The position numbers were made by a program, and so were the translations under genes. Below the pieces are notes generated by a model. That model had not been told where the DNA came from and searched no databases. It saw only the letters and a program-made list of their open reading frames with translations. A stretch of DNA of 64,000 bases from Modicisalibacter coralii (GTDB lineage Bacteria > Pseudomonadota > Gammaproteobacteria > Pseudomonadales > Halomonadaceae), in NCBI RefSeq assembly GCF_004117855.1, contig NZ_QWBW01000012.1, forward strand, positions 62,001-126,000. Reading direction: 5' to 3'. Shown in pieces: positions 48,365-58,192 of this stretch (within the stretch, counting starts at the first letter, position 1; each line of letters begins with the position of its first letter).

Positions 48365-49279
48365 TCAGCGAATGTGCGCGAGGATGCCGTCCAGCTCGTC
48401 GAGGCTGCCGTAGTGAATGGTCACCTTGCCCTTGCCGCTCTGGCCGTGACGAATCTTCACCGAGGCGCCGAGCAGGTCGCCGAGCTGGGTCTCGAGCCGT
48501 GTCACGTCGGCGGACGGCGCGGCCGTGGTCTTCGTCGCGGGCTTGCCGGCCTGCAGCTTCTTGACCAGCGCCTCGGTCTGGCGAACGGTGAGATCGTTGT
48601 TGACCACTTCGTGAGCGGCCTTGCGCTGTTTTGCCGCGGGCAGCACCAGCAGCGCCCGGGCATGCCCCATGTCGAGATCGCCGCGTTCGAGCAGTGTCTG
48701 GACTTCCGGATCCAGCGCCAGCAGGCGCAGCAGGTTGGCGACCTGGGCACGCGACTTGCCCACCGCATCGGCGACCTGCTGCTGGGTCAGCTCGAATTCG
48801 TCGAGCAGACGCTTGAGCGCCAGCGCCTCCTCGACGGGATTGAGGTTCTCGCGCTGGATGTTCTCGATCAGCGCCAGGGCCAGGGCGGTCTGATCGCTGA
48901 CGTCGCGCACCACCGCCGGGATGGTGTCGAGTTCGGCGAGCTGGGCGGCGCGCCAGCGCCGCTCGCCGGCGATGATCTCGTAGCGGTCCTCGCCGACCGG
49001 ACGCACCACGATCGGCTGCATCACCCCCTGACTGCGAATCGAGTCGGTCAACTCCTCGAGGGCTTCCGGCTGGATGTCGCGACGCGGCTGGTAGCGCCCG
49101 CGCGACAGCTGGCCCAGCGGCAGACGCACCAGCCGCTCCTCGCCACTCGGTTCGGCGGGGGCTTCGGGCTCGGTCTCGGGGGCATCGAGCTGAATATCGG
49201 CGTCGAGCAGATCGCGACGGCGGGCGTTGGCACCGATCAGGGCATCCAGGCCGCGGCCCAGGGCACGTTTACGAGTCAT
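48365..49279 (-). CDS. parB: Chromosome-partitioning protein ParB
   Basis: CTP-dependent parS-binding clamp, 304 residues. N-terminus RALGRGLDALIGANA interacts with ParA. The CTPase/ParB core has QPRRDIQPEALEELTDSI, GERRWRAAQLAEL (arginine patch) and the helix-turn-helix LTQQQVADAVGKSRAQVANLLRLL. C-terminal dimer domain ends LDGILAHIR. Downstream of parA, 28 bp apart. Confidence 0.95.
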   Translation of the reverse strand: MTRKRALGRGLDALIGANARRRDLLDADIQLDAPETEPEAPAEPSGEERLVRLPLGQLSRGRYQPRRDIQPEALEELTDSIRSQGVMQPIVVRPVGEDRYEIIAGERRWRAAQLAELDTIPAVVRDVSDQTALALALIENIQRENLNPVEEALALKRLLDEFELTQQQVADAVGKSRAQVANLLRLLALDPEVQTLLERGDLDMGHARALLVLPAAKQRKAAHEVVNNDLTVRQTEALVKKLQAGKPATKTTAAPSADVTRLETQLGDLLGASVKIRHGQSGKGKVTIHYGSLDELDGILAHIR

Positions 49280-49306
49280 GGAGCTTTCCTTGAGACGATC
49301 CCGGGG

Positions 49307-50074
49307 TCATAGCGACAGACGGCGAATCAGTTCCTTGGCCAGCACCCGATGGGCCTGGCTGCCGCGCGAGAAGCGCGCGTACTTGGTGACCGGCAGGCCA
49401 TGGCTGGGCGCCTCGGCGACCCGCACGTTACGCGGAATCACCGCCTTGAGCAGGGTGTCGCCGAAATAGTCGCGCAGCTGCTTGGTGACGTCGCGGGTCA
49501 GGCTGTTGCGGTTATCGAACATGGTCCGGACGATACCGAATACCTGCAGCGCCGGATTCACGCTGGCCTGGATCTGCTCGACGGTATCGAGCAGCGCCGA
49601 GAGCCCCTCCAGGGCATAGAACTCGCACTGCAGGGGAATCAGCACGCCGTCGGAAGCGGTCAGGCCGTTGACGGTGAGCATGTTGAGCGACGGCGGGCAG
49701 TCGATCAGGACCACGTCGTATTCGCTGGCCACGCCGCTGACCGCCTCGTGCAGGCAGCGCTCGCGCCCGTCGCGGTCGAGCAGGTCGACCTCGGCGGCGG
49801 TCAGGTCGCCGTTGCTCGGCAGCAGCGCATAACCGGCCTCGGGGCAGTCGAGGATCACTTCGGCGGCCGGCTTCTCGCCGAGCAGCACGTCGAGCACGCT
49901 GCCGTCGAGTTCGTGCTTGTCGACGCCGCTACCCATGGTGGCATGTCCCTGCGGGTCGAGGTCGATCAGCAGCACGCGCCGGTCCAGTGCCGCCAGGCAG
50001 GCCGCCAGATTGACCGCGGTGGTGGTCTTGCCGACGCCACCCTTCTGGTTGGTCAGGGCGATGATCTTGGTCAC
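49307..50074 (-). CDS. parA: Chromosome-partitioning ATPase ParA (Soj)
   Basis: Deviant-Walker ATPase that segregates the ParB-parS complex. It has 255 residues from a GTG preceded by AAGGGAG; the longer frame upstream adds a low-complexity tail and is rejected. Deviant Walker A is NQKGGVGKTTTAVNLA (signature Lys and Lys16), followed by VLLIDLDPQGHATMG and VLIDCPPSLNMLTVN. Located between rsmG and parB, the standard order near the origin. Confidence 0.95.
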   Translation of the reverse strand: MTKIIALTNQKGGVGKTTTAVNLAACLAALDRRVLLIDLDPQGHATMGSGVDKHELDGSVLDVLLGEKPAAEVILDCPEAGYALLPSNGDLTAAEVDLLDRDGRERCLHEAVSGVASEYDVVLIDCPPSLNMLTVNGLTASDGVLIPLQCEFYALEGLSALLDTVEQIQASVNPALQVFGIVRTMFDNRNSLTRDVTKQLRDYFGDTLLKAVIPRNVRVAEAPSHGLPVTKYARFSRGSQAHRVLAKELIRRLSL

Positions 50075-50152
50075 GAACGAGACTCCCTTACTCGACGATG
50101 AGCCCGACGGGCCCGGCTTGGTGGCCACCCGGCCGATTACGACGTAGACACC

Positions 50153-50194
50153 GGCTCGGCGCCCCCGACCCGGCGTCCCCGACTCGGCGTCCCC
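50153..50194. repeat. Three tandem 14-bp units between rsmG and parA
   Basis: GACCCGGCGTCCCC (50167-50180) and GACTCGGCGTCCCC (50181-50194) differ at one base; a degenerate unit GGCTCGGCGCCCCC precedes them (50153-50166). They end at the rsmG stop codon. Likely a local slippage duplication. Confidence 0.6.
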
Positions 50195-50196
50195 GA

Positions 50197-50826
50197 CTAG
50201 CCGGTACGGCGGACGCGCAGCAGGTGGCGCTCGGCGTCCTCGCCCGGCACGTGAAGCGCACGACGCTCGATCAGACGGGCAGATGCCGGCAGCCCGGCCA
50301 GCTCATCCTCGCAGGCCTGCCCCTTCATCGCCAGCCATTCCCCCTCGGCGGTCAGCAGCGGATCGCTCAGAGAGACGAAATCGCCCAGGCTGGCGAAGGC
50401 CCGCGAAAGGATCTGGTCGAACGGCTCGGCGGTGAAGCGCTCGACACGCGCCTGGACCGGCGTAACGTTGTCGAGCCCCAGTTCGAGCACCGCCTGGCGC
50501 TGAAAGCGAACCTTCTTGCCGTTGCTGTCGAGCAGTGTCACGTCGAGTTCCGGGGCGAGAATCGCCAGCACCAGGCCGGGAAAGCCGGCACCGGCGCCCA
50601 CGTCGAGCACCCGCGGCCCGCTCACCGCCGACAGTACCGAGGCGCTGTCGAGCAGGTGGCGGGTGACCATCGCTTCCGGGGCGCGTACCGAGGTGAGGTT
50701 ATAAGCCCGGTTCCACTTGTGCAACAGGCCCAGCAGGGCCAGCAATTGCCGTCGGGCCCCGGCTTCGACGTCGATGGCCAGGGCCGCGAGGCCGGCGTCG
50801 AGACGACGCTCGCATTCCGGCGTCAT
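50197..50826 (-). CDS. rsmG: 16S rRNA m7G527 methyltransferase RsmG (GidB)
   Basis: SAM-dependent methyltransferase that modifies G527 of 16S rRNA. It has 209 residues; [24 protein letters not shown] precedes the SAM-binding loop [17 protein letters not shown] (Gly-rich), then [14 protein letters not shown] and [13 protein letters not shown]. Its ATG overlaps the mnmG stop (ATGA). Confidence 0.95.
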   Translation of the reverse strand: MTPECERRLDAGLAALAIDVEAGARRQLLALLGLLHKWNRAYNLTSVRAPEAMVTRHLLDSASVLSAVSGPRVLDVGAGAGFPGLVLAILAPELDVTLLDSNGKKVRFQRQAVLELGLDNVTPVQARVERFTAEPFDQILSRAFASLGDFVSLSDPLLTAEGEWLAMKGQACEDELAGLPASARLIERRALHVPGEDAERHLLRVRRTG

Positions 50827-52727
50827 GCGTTCACCGCGCGGCTATCGTCGAGCAGTCGCCGTTTCTTGAGATGGATCAGCAGGATCGATACCGCCGCCGG
50901 CGTGACGCCGGAGATGCGGCCGGCCTGGGCCAGGGTCTCGGGGCGCGCCGCGGCGAGCTTGTCGCGGATCTCGTTGGACAGCCCCTCGACCCGCGAGTAG
51001 TCGAGATTCGCCGGCAGCGGGGTGGCCTCGTGGCGCTTGAGCTTGTCGATCTCGCCCTGCTGGCGATCGATGTAGCCCTGGTACTTGGCCTGGATCTGCA
51101 CCTGCTCGGCGACCGCCTCGTCGTCGACGCCCGGTGCCTCGATGCCGTCGAGACCGACGAGATCGGCATAGCCGAGCTCGGGACGCTTGAGCAGCTCGAG
51201 CAGGTTGTACTCGCGGTTGAGCGGCTTGGGCAGTCTGGCATTGAGCTGCTCGGCCGCCGCCGAACGCGGCTGGATCCAGGTGGCGGACAGCCGGGACTGT
51301 TCGCGCGCGATCGCTTCGCGCTTGGTCGTGAATGCCGCCCAGCGCGCGTCGTCGATCAACCCCAGACGCCGCCCGGTCTCGGTCAGGCGCAGGTCGGCGT
51401 TGTCTTCGCGCAGCAGCAGGCGGTATTCGGCCCGCGAGGTGAACATCCGATAGGGCTCCTGGGTGCCCAGGGTGATCAGGTCGTCGACCAGCACGCCGAG
51501 ATAGGCCTCGTCGCGCCGCGGGCACCAGGACGCCTCGCCGCGCACCCGCAGGGCGGCGTTGATCCCGGCCAGCAGGCCCTGGGCACCGGCTTCCTCGTAG
51601 CCGGTGGTGCCGTTGATCTGTCCGGCGAAGAACAGGTTGTGGACGAACTTGGTCTCCAGCGAGTGGCGCAGATCGCGGGGATCGAAGAAATCGTACTCGA
51701 TGGCGTAGCCGGGCCGGGTGATATGGGCGTTTTCCAGCCCCTCGATCGAGCGCACCACCTGCAGCTGCACGTCGAACGGCAGCGAGGTCGAGATACCGTT
51801 GGGGTAGAGCTCGTGGGTGTCGAGGCCTTCCGGTTCGATGAAGACCTGATGGCTCGACTTGTCGGCGAAGCGATGGACCTTGTCCTCGATCGACGGACAG
51901 TAGCGCGGCCCCACGCCGCCGATCACCCCGGAGTACATCGGCGAGCGATCGAGATTGGCGAAGATGATCTCGTGGGTGCGCGCGTTGGTATGCGCGATGC
52001 GGCAACTGACCTGACGCGGATGCATGTCCCGCGAGCCGAGATACGACATCACCGGCGACGGCGCATCGCCGGGCTGCTCCTCGAGGCGGTCGAAGTCGAT
52101 GCTCTTGGCATCGAGCCGCGGCGGCGTACCGGTCTTGAGGCGATCGACCCGGAACGGCAGGGCCCGCAGCCGCTGGGCCAGGGCATTGGCGGGCGGATCG
52201 CCGGCCCGTCCGCCAGTGTGGTTGTCCAGCCCGATGTGGATAACCCCGCCGAGGAAGGTGCCTGTGCACAACACGACCGTCTCGGCGTGAAAGCGGATCC
52301 CGGTCTGGGTCACGGCGCCCTTGACGGTGTCGTTCTCGACGATCAGGTCATCCACACCCTGCTGGAACAGCGTGAGATTGGGCTGGTTCTCCAGCACACC
52401 GCGAATCGCCGCCTTGTAGCGCACGCGGTCGGCCTGGGCGCGGGTGGCGCGCACGGCCGGCCCCTTGCGGGCGTTGAGGACGCGAAACTGGATGCCGGCG
52501 CGATCGGTGGCCAGAGCCATGGCGCCACCCAGGGCATCGATCTCCTTGACCAGATGGCTCTTGCCGATGCCTCCAATCGCCGGATTGCAGGACATCTGGC
52601 CCAGTGTCTCGATGTTGTGCGTCAGCAACAGGGTCTGACAGCCCATGCGGGCGGCGGCCAGTGCGGCTTCCGTTCCCGCATGGCCACCGCCGATGACGAT
52701 GACGTCAAAGCGGTTGGGATAATCCAC
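50823..52727 (-). CDS. mnmG: tRNA uridine-5-carboxymethylaminomethyl modification enzyme MnmG (GidA)
   Basis: FAD/NADH enzyme that, with MnmE, modifies wobble uridine-34 of tRNAs. It has 634 residues from a GTG with GAGG 6 bases upstream; the longer frame extends through promoter sequence and is rejected. N-terminal FAD loop [19 protein letters not shown]; later [33 protein letters not shown] and [20 protein letters not shown]. The C-terminal helical domain binds MnmE. First of the mnmG-rsmG-parA-parB run, directly beside the DnaA-box cluster. Confidence 0.96.
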   Translation of the reverse strand: MDYPNRFDVIVIGGGHAGTEAALAAARMGCQTLLLTHNIETLGQMSCNPAIGGIGKSHLVKEIDALGGAMALATDRAGIQFRVLNARKGPAVRATRAQADRVRYKAAIRGVLENQPNLTLFQQGVDDLIVENDTVKGAVTQTGIRFHAETVVLCTGTFLGGVIHIGLDNHTGGRAGDPPANALAQRLRALPFRVDRLKTGTPPRLDAKSIDFDRLEEQPGDAPSPVMSYLGSRDMHPRQVSCRIAHTNARTHEIIFANLDRSPMYSGVIGGVGPRYCPSIEDKVHRFADKSSHQVFIEPEGLDTHELYPNGISTSLPFDVQLQVVRSIEGLENAHITRPGYAIEYDFFDPRDLRHSLETKFVHNLFFAGQINGTTGYEEAGAQGLLAGINAALRVRGEASWCPRRDEAYLGVLVDDLITLGTQEPYRMFTSRAEYRLLLREDNADLRLTETGRRLGLIDDARWAAFTTKREAIAREQSRLSATWIQPRSAAAEQLNARLPKPLNREYNLLELLKRPELGYADLVGLDGIEAPGVDDEAVAEQVQIQAKYQGYIDRQQGEIDKLKRHEATPLPANLDYSRVEGLSNEIRDKLAAARPETLAQAGRISGVTPAAVSILLIHLKKRRLLDDSRAVNA

Positions 52728-52790
52728 GGTGTACCTCGACTTGCGCCTGCGGCGCGTCGGTTTCATCAGGCAAGTAGCGACAAGCCGCAC

Positions 52791-52819
52791 AGTATAACGT
52801 CCCTGTGGGTAACCGTCAG
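52791..52819 (-). promoter_or_regulatory. mnmG promoter with DnaA box in its spacer
   Basis: On the minus strand, CTGACG (52819-52814), 17-bp spacer, TATACT (52796-52791), about 64 bp before the mnmG start. The spacer contains a near-consensus DnaA box (TGTGGGTAA at 52804-52812 on the plus strand), so DnaA binding would interfere with or tune this promoter. Confidence 0.7.
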
Positions 52820-53205
52820 GGGTTTTCCACACCGTGGCCAAGCCGAGCGTTTTGCGCCTCGCTGAATAAATACAATGTAATGAAGAAAAGAGAAGTTCTG
52901 TTGTGGTTGTGACTACTGGTGTGGACATTTTTTGTGGATAAGCGGTTTTTCCACCAACTTTTCAATTCGTTGCAATGTTGACGATGCGTTGCAAAAAAGG
53001 TCGACGACATGCGGACAGGCTGCGTCGGGCCTGTGGATGAAAGAGGGCCTTGTCCACAGCGCCGCCGATCCCCGGCTTATCCACCGCTGCATACCGGGGC
53101 TGTGCGTGATGTCGTCAACATCGGGTGTCGAGGCGTTTCAGGCCGACAACCGTGGGGGTTGTGGAAGATTCGAGGTGGATTGGCCGAAACTCTTGTCCAC
53201 AGGCC
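52800..53205. other. oriC: Candidate chromosomal replication origin (oriC)
   Basis: The 52728-53291 gap has no gene. It holds one perfect DnaA box (TGTGGATAA, 52933-52941) and at least six with one mismatch to TTATCCACA: 52804-52812, 52823-52831, 53032-53040, 53050-53058, 53077-53085, 53193-53201. Weaker matches lie at 52920-52928 and 52947-52955. They surround an AT-rich tract (about 52858-53005), a plausible unwinding element. Flanking mnmG-rsmG-parAB is the classical origin neighbourhood. dnaA itself is not in the window. Confidence 0.72.
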
Positions 53206-53291
53206 CTCGGGCGCGGGTGTGAACCTCCGGGAGCCGGCCGAAGAGCGGGCGGGGGAGCCGCCCCGCGCCGGGAACGACGCGGGGCAGGGGG

Positions 53292-54080
53292 TCAGTGCTT
53301 GAGGACGCGGGCGAGAAAGGACTGGGTGCGTTCGTGTTCGGGACTGTCGAAGACGCGTTCGGGCGGGCCCTGTTCGACGATCCGGCCCTTGTGGATGAAG
53401 ATCACCCGATCGGCGACCTCGCGGGCGAAGCCCATCTCGTGGGTGACGATCATCATCGTCATGCCATCGTTGGCGAGCTCTCGCATGGCGTCCAGGACCT
53501 CGCCGATCATCTCCGGGTCGAGCGCCGAGGTCGGCTCGTCGAAGAGCATCAGGCGCGGTTCCATGGCCAGCGCGCGGGCCAGGGCGACGCGTTGCTGCTG
53601 TCCGCCGGAGAGCTGGCCCGGGTACTTGTCGGCCTGGTCGGCGATCCCCACCCGCTCGAGCAGCCGTTCGGCGGTTTCCACGGCCTGGCCGCGGCTGATG
53701 TTGCGTACCTTGAGCGGCGCGAGGGTGACGTTGTCGCGTACCGAGAGGTGTGGAAACAGGTTGAACTGCTGAAACACCATGCCGACCTCGGTGCGGATGG
53801 TCTGCAGCGACCGGCCGTTCTTGCCGTAGGGCAAAAGCTGGTTGCCGTCGACCTCGATCCGGCCGCTCTGGAACTCCTCGAGGCCGTTGACGCAACGGAT
53901 CAGCGTCGACTTGCCCGAGCCGCTGGCCCCGATGATCACCACCACCTCCCCGGGGGCGACCGCGAGGTCGATGTCCTGCAACACGTGCAGACTGCCGAAA
54001 TGCTTGTTGACCTTGTCGAGACGCACGATGGGGTCATTCTGGCCCGCCAGGGTCTCTTGGGCGCGTTGCTTATCGTTCAT
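53292..54080 (-). CDS. Polar amino acid ABC transporter ATPase (GlnQ-like)
   Basis: ATPase of a polar amino acid importer, 262 residues. Walker [10 protein letters not shown] (Lys57), PAAT-type [33 protein letters not shown], signature [16 protein letters not shown], Walker [15 protein letters not shown]. The C-terminus [23 protein letters not shown] is typical of GlnQ/HisP. Last gene of a binding protein-permease-ATPase operon. Confidence 0.92.
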   Translation of the reverse strand: MNDKQRAQETLAGQNDPIVRLDKVNKHFGSLHVLQDIDLAVAPGEVVVIIGASGSGKSTLIRCVNGLEEFQSGRIEVDGNQLLPYGKNGRSLQTIRTEVGMVFQQFNLFPHLSVRDNVTLAPLKVRNISRGQAVETAERLLERVGIADQADKYPGQLSGGQQQRVALARALAMEPRLMLFDEPTSALDPEMIGEVLDAMRELANDGMTMMIVTHEMGFAREVADRVIFIHKGRIVEQGPPERVFDSPEHERTQSFLARVLKH

Positions 54081-54092
54081 CGCCTTGGCTCC

Positions 54093-54764
54093 TCATTGAC
54101 CGACCAGGCCGCGACGCTCGAGCAGGCGCAGCGCGAAGGACAGACTCAGGGTGATCGCCAGGTAGAGCATGGCGACCATGAAATACACCTCGAGGGCGGT
54201 GAAGGTGGTGGCGATGTAGATCTGGCCCTGACGGACCAGTTCGCCGACGCCGATCACCGAGAACAGCGAGGTGTCCTTGATGCTGACGATGCCCTGGTTG
54301 CCCAGCGCCGGGATCATGCGCCGCAGTGCCTGGGGCCAGATCACGTAGCGGAAGGCCTGGGGGCGCGACAGGCCCAGCGACAGGGCGGCCTCGCGCTGGC
54401 CCTTCTCGATCGACTGCACGCCGCCCCGCACGATCTCGGAAATGTAGGCCCCGGCGTTCAGGGCGATGGCGGCGATGCCCGCGGTGACGGCGTCGATGGG
54501 GCCGCCGATGATCTGCGGAAGGCCGTAGAAGATGAACAGCACCTGGACGAGTACCGGGGTGCCGCGAAAGACCTCGATGTAGGTCACCGCCGGCCAGCGC
54601 AGCACGCGCAGCGGACTGATGCGCAGCAGACCGAAGATGATACCGATGACGAAGCCGATGGCCAGGCCGCCGAACGAGATCAGCAGTGTCCAGGGAATCC
54701 CGTCGAGCAGGTAGGGAATGGAGGCGATCGCCGCCTGCCAGTCGAACTGGAAATTGACGTCCAC
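54093..54764 (-). CDS. Polar amino acid ABC transporter permease (GlnP/HisM-like)
   Basis: A 223-residue permease with about five helices; GTG start with GGAGA 7 bases upstream. Family motifs: FRGTPVLVQVLFIFYGLP, and the coupling loop AALSLGLSRPQAFRYVIWPQALRRMIPALGNQ. A single permease gene means it probably works as a homodimer. Between the binding protein and the ATPase. Confidence 0.92.
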   Translation of the reverse strand: MDVNFQFDWQAAIASIPYLLDGIPWTLLISFGGLAIGFVIGIIFGLLRISPLRVLRWPAVTYIEVFRGTPVLVQVLFIFYGLPQIIGGPIDAVTAGIAAIALNAGAYISEIVRGGVQSIEKGQREAALSLGLSRPQAFRYVIWPQALRRMIPALGNQGIVSIKDTSLFSVIGVGELVRQGQIYIATTFTALEVYFMVAMLYLAITLSLSFALRLLERRGLVGQ

Positions 54765-54784
54765 GTCGGAGTCTCCGCTACGGT

Positions 54785-54860
54785 CCGCCAGCTTTTGGCG
54801 GGCCGCGTTTCAGGGGTGAAAAACGCAACGGGGCCGGGCGTTGCGGCCACCCGACCCCGT
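54785..54860 (-). terminator. Hairpin cluster between binding-protein and permease genes
   Basis: Three inverted repeats lie in the 115-bp gap: 54785-54790 with 54796-54801; 54805-54810 with 54821-54826; and an interrupted GC stem, 54828-54838 region with 54850-54860. On the minus strand they follow the binding-protein stop and could attenuate read-through, giving excess binding protein over membrane subunits. Confidence 0.45.
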
Positions 54861-54879
54861 AGACTGGCGTGTGTCGTGC

Positions 54880-55650
54880 TTACTGGCTGTCGGGCATCTC
54901 GCCGAACCACTTCTTGTAGATCTCGGCGTAGGTGCCGTCCTCCTTCATGGCGGCGAGGGCCTCGTTGGCGGGTTCGCGCCACTGGCTGCCGGAGGTGAAG
55001 GCGATACCGTACTGCTGGCCTTCGTAGAGCGGACCGACCACCTGGGCCTTGCCTTCGCCCTTGGTCTTGGCGAAGTAGCCGACGTTGGGCGCGTCGTAGA
55101 AGACCGCGTCGACGCTGCCGCCCATCAGCGCCAGGTACATGTCGGCGCTGCCCGGGTAGGGCTTGATATCGGCCTTGTCGCCGAGGTGCTTCTGCAGATA
55201 GTCGTAGCTGGTCGAGCCGATCTTGGTGCCGATCCGCTTGCCTTCCAGATCGCTCAGGTCCTGGACGCTGTCGTCGCCGGCGGGGACCAGGATACGCAGG
55301 CCGCTGTCGTAGTAGGGATCGCTGAAGTCGACGATCTTCTCGCGTTCGTCGGTGATGGTGATGCCGGCGATCGCCAGGTCGGCGTTGCCGGTCTGCACGG
55401 CGGGGATGATGCCGTTGAAGTCCATGGTGCGCAGGTTGATGTCGAACCCGGCGCGATCGGCGATCTCGCGCAGGATGTCCATGTCGAAGCCGACCATCTC
55501 GCCGCTGTCCTTGTCCATCATCTCGAACGGCACGAAGCTCGGGTCGGTGACGGCATTGACGGTATCGGCGGCTTGGCCGAGGGAGGAAAGCCCCAGGCCC
55601 AGGGTCAGGGCGGAGGCCAGCGAAAACGACTTGAGCAGTGATTGGTTCAT
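54880..55650 (-). CDS. Periplasmic polar amino acid-binding protein (GlnH-like)
   Basis: A 256-residue exported protein. Signal peptide MNQSLLKSFSLASALTLGLG ends near GQAAD. The mature part shows the bacterial SBP family 3 signature: FVPFEMMDKDSGEMVGFDMDI, NFNG-like MDFNGIIPAVQTGNADLAIAG, and DFSDPYYDSG. It could bind glutamine or another polar amino acid. First gene of the operon. Confidence 0.9.
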   Translation of the reverse strand: MNQSLLKSFSLASALTLGLGLSSLGQAADTVNAVTDPSFVPFEMMDKDSGEMVGFDMDILREIADRAGFDINLRTMDFNGIIPAVQTGNADLAIAGITITDEREKIVDFSDPYYDSGLRILVPAGDDSVQDLSDLEGKRIGTKIGSTSYDYLQKHLGDKADIKPYPGSADMYLALMGGSVDAVFYDAPNVGYFAKTKGEGKAQVVGPLYEGQQYGIAFTSGSQWREPANEALAAMKEDGTYAEIYKKWFGEMPDSQ

Positions 55651-55799
55651 GACGTTCCCCAGTTTGGAATCTTGTTGATGGAACACGCTTTTACCTTGGC
55701 GAGTTCCACGGGGAGCGTCAAGCGAGGGATGCGGGGGGGCGGCAGGCGTCGGCGGGAAGCGGCTGGCGAGGCTGGGCGGAGAGACCGGCGGGGCGCCGG

Positions 55800-56153
55800 T
55801 CAGACCATGAACGAGGCGCCGCAGCCGCAGGTGGCGGTGGCATTGGGATTCTTGATCACGAAGCGGGCGCCGGCGAGACCCTCCTCGAAGTCGACCGTCG
55901 AGCCGACCAGATACTGGTACGACAGCGGGTCGACGACCATCGCCACGTCCTCGATCTCGATCAGGGTGTCGTCGCCGGCGGCATCCTCGGCGAAGTCGAA
56001 ACCGTACTGGAAGCCGGAACAGCCCCCGCCGGTGACGTAGACGCGCAGCTTGAGAGCCGGGTTGCCTTCTTCGTCGGCCAGCGCCTTGAGTCGACGCACG
56101 GCCGATTCGGTGAGCATCAGCGGCGTGGGAGCGAAGGAAGCGGCATCGCTCAT
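55800..56153 (-). CDS. erpA: Iron-sulfur cluster insertion protein ErpA
   Basis: A-type carrier that delivers Fe-S clusters to targets such as IspG/IspH. It has 117 residues with the three cluster cysteines Cys45 ([12 protein letters not shown]), Cys109 and Cys111 (TCGCG). ErpA-like features are the N-terminal [12 protein letters not shown] and the C-terminal [18 protein letters not shown]. The start used is the ATG following GGAGAA; upstream in-frame sequence is non-coding promoter DNA. Confidence 0.93.
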   Translation of the reverse strand: MSDAASFAPTPLMLTESAVRRLKALADEEGNPALKLRVYVTGGGCSGFQYGFDFAEDAAGDDTLIEIEDVAMVVDPLSYQYLVGSTVDFEEGLAGARFVIKNPNATATCGCGASFMV

Positions 56154-56189
56154 GGCGAATTCTCCATGGTCGGGGAAGCGTTGAGAGGA

Positions 56190-56219
56190 ATTATCCCTAA
56201 TCCCTAGCAAAAGGGTCAA
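56190..56219 (-). promoter_or_regulatory. erpA promoter, resembling an IscR type 1 site
   Basis: On the minus strand, TTGACC (56219-56214), an 18-bp spacer, and GATAAT (56195-56190), about 37 bp before the erpA ATG. The surrounding AAGTTGACC-N6-CTAGGGATT resembles promoters repressed by IscR, where the site overlaps the -35. The promoter call is good; IscR is inference. The rest of 56154-56391 shows nothing else clear. Confidence 0.55.
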
Positions 56220-56391
56220 CTTTAGTGTGCGATCGGCAACGCCGCCGCCTTCATCCCACGTCGCCTTGAGCCGACAGGCGTTCCTGCGGGTATGATAGTC
56301 CATCCGTGACCGACCGCCGACCCGCCCGGCCTCCGCCGACATCGGGCCGAATGCGGCGAACGATACTCCCGTCAAAGAGGAACCGTGCGGC

Positions 56392-58134
56392 GTGCGTCCC
56401 TTTCCCGATCTGAGTCTCGAGCGATTCCGACGCCAGCTGGCCAGTGTCGACGCCATGCCGCAACTGTGCCTGCTGGGGGTGGCGGCGGGTCTGCTCACCG
56501 GGGGCTTGATGGTGGCGTTTCGCCTGCTGCTCAAGCTGGGTGCCTGGGCGTTCATGCCCGACGGCGACTCGGAGGCCTTCGAGGCCCTTGCACCCGTCTG
56601 GCGCGCCCTGTTGCCGGTGGTCGCATCGTTGCTGATCATCGCCTGTTTCTGGCCCCAGCCGAGCAATGCCCGCAAGCTGGGGGTGGGCCATGTCATCGAG
56701 CGCCTGACCTACCACCAGGGCCGGCTGCCGCTGCGCAACTGGATCAACCAGTGGTGGGTGGGGGTGGTCTCGGTGCTCGGCGGGCTCTCCGCCGGGCGCG
56801 AGGGGCCGGCGATCCACCTCGGTGCGGCGGCGGCCAGCGGCATCGGTCAGCGTCTGCGCCTGCCTCACAACAGCCTGCGCGTGCTGGTCGGCTGCGGGAC
56901 CGCGGCGGCCATCTCGGCCTCGTTCAATACCCCGGTCTCGGGGGTGATCTTCGCCATGGAAGTGGTGATCATGGAGTACACGATCGCCGGCTTCATGCCG
57001 GTGATCCTCGCCTCGACCATGGGGGCGGTGGTCGCTCAGCTGGCCTACGGCGCCGAGCCGGCCTTCCAGGTGCCCAGCGTCAAGCTGGGATCCTTGCTCA
57101 ACCTGCCGTGGATCGCGGTCAGCGCCCTGCTGATCGGCCTGCTCGCCGGGCTGTTCATCCGCATCGCCCAGCGCGGCACGCTGTTCGCCAAGTGGCCGCT
57201 GGGCCTGCGTCTGCTGGTGCCGGGGCTGGCCGTGGCGGCGGTCGCCTGGTGGTATCCCCAGGTCCAGGGGATCGGCTACGACAGCCTCGCGGCCTCGCTC
57301 GACGGCAGTCTGGCGCTCGACGTGCTGTTCGCCATCGTCATCGGCAAGCTGTTGCTCACGGCCTTCACCTTCGCCTGCGGGATCCCCGTCGGCATCATCG
57401 GGCCGGTACTGGTGATCGGTGCGGCGGCGGGGGCGATCTGCGGCATGGCCGGCAACTGGGCATGGCCGCAGGTGGCTTCCGACCCGGGGTTCTATGCCAT
57501 GCTGGGCATGGCGGCAATGATGGGTGCCGTGCTCCAGGCCCCGCTGGCGGCGCTGATGGCACTGCTCGAGCTGACTCACAACCCCAACATCATCCTGCCC
57601 GGCATGCTGGCGGTGGTGGTCGCCGGGCTGACGTCGCGGCAGATCTGCCACTGCCATGGGCTGTTCGTGACCATGACCCAGCACGGCCTGCACCCGCTGC
57701 AGCAGCCGCTCATGCAGGCACTGTCGCGGGTGGCGGTACCCGCGGTGATGGAGCGCAGCGTGGCGCGGACCCAGCGCATGATCACGCCGGAGCAAGCCCG
57801 CAAGCTGCTCGACGACAAGCCCACCTGGCTGGTGATCACCCGCTCCAGCGAGGAGAAGACACCGCTGGCGCTCAAGGCCGCCGATCTGGCCCGCGCCCTG
57901 CTCGACGAGAATCTGGTCGAGGACGCGGCACTCGATCTGCTGGAGATCCCGGGACAGCGCCTGGAACTGGCGCCGATCCATCTCCAGGCGACGCTCAGCG
58001 AGGCCTTCGACCGACTCAATGACTACGGGGTGGATGCGCTCTACGTCCAGCACACCACCGCGCCGATGATCCAGAAGATTTCCGGTATCATCACCCGGGA
58101 CGCGATCGAGAACTACTACCGCTACAAGCGCTGA
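56392..58134 (+). CDS. ClC-family chloride channel/transporter with C-terminal CBS-like domain
   Basis: A 580-residue membrane protein with about 10-12 helices. The anion filter motif [14 protein letters not shown] contains the gating Glu; [16 protein letters not shown] corresponds to the GxFxP segment. The first filter (GSGIP) is degenerate here ([11 protein letters not shown]). After the last helix, about 120 soluble residues (AMTPEQ-like [13 protein letters not shown] to the end) look like CBS-type regulatory domains. The start is GTG preceded by GAGGAA. The gene is monocistronic. Confidence 0.86.
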   Translation: MRPFPDLSLERFRRQLASVDAMPQLCLLGVAAGLLTGGLMVAFRLLLKLGAWAFMPDGDSEAFEALAPVWRALLPVVASLLIIACFWPQPSNARKLGVGHVIERLTYHQGRLPLRNWINQWWVGVVSVLGGLSAGREGPAIHLGAAAASGIGQRLRLPHNSLRVLVGCGTAAAISASFNTPVSGVIFAMEVVIMEYTIAGFMPVILASTMGAVVAQLAYGAEPAFQVPSVKLGSLLNLPWIAVSALLIGLLAGLFIRIAQRGTLFAKWPLGLRLLVPGLAVAAVAWWYPQVQGIGYDSLAASLDGSLALDVLFAIVIGKLLLTAFTFACGIPVGIIGPVLVIGAAAGAICGMAGNWAWPQVASDPGFYAMLGMAAMMGAVLQAPLAALMALLELTHNPNIILPGMLAVVVAGLTSRQICHCHGLFVTMTQHGLHPLQQPLMQALSRVAVPAVMERSVARTQRMITPEQARKLLDDKPTWLVITRSSEEKTPLALKAADLARALLDENLVEDAALDLLEIPGQRLELAPIHLQATLSEAFDRLNDYGVDALYVQHTTAPMIQKISGIITRDAIENYYRYKR

Positions 58135-58155
58135 AGACACGTACCCCCCCGACAC

Positions 58156-58192
58156 TGTGGATAACGAGGATTTTCGATGTACCTGTGGATAA
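58156..58192. promoter_or_regulatory. Pair of perfect DnaA boxes at the hemJ start
   Basis: TGTGGATAA occurs at 58156-58164 and 58184-58192, same orientation, start-to-start 28 bp. They flank the hemJ ATG (58177); the second lies inside codons 3-6. Both are exact DnaA consensus. Confidence 0.65.

Noticed and set aside
48158-53291. parS site near parAB
   Set aside because: I looked for the TTCACGTGAA/TTCCACGTGGAA type palindrome and saw none; it may lie outside the window.
55800-56696. Longer erpA frame
   Set aside because: It runs through the promoter and into the divergent ClC gene.
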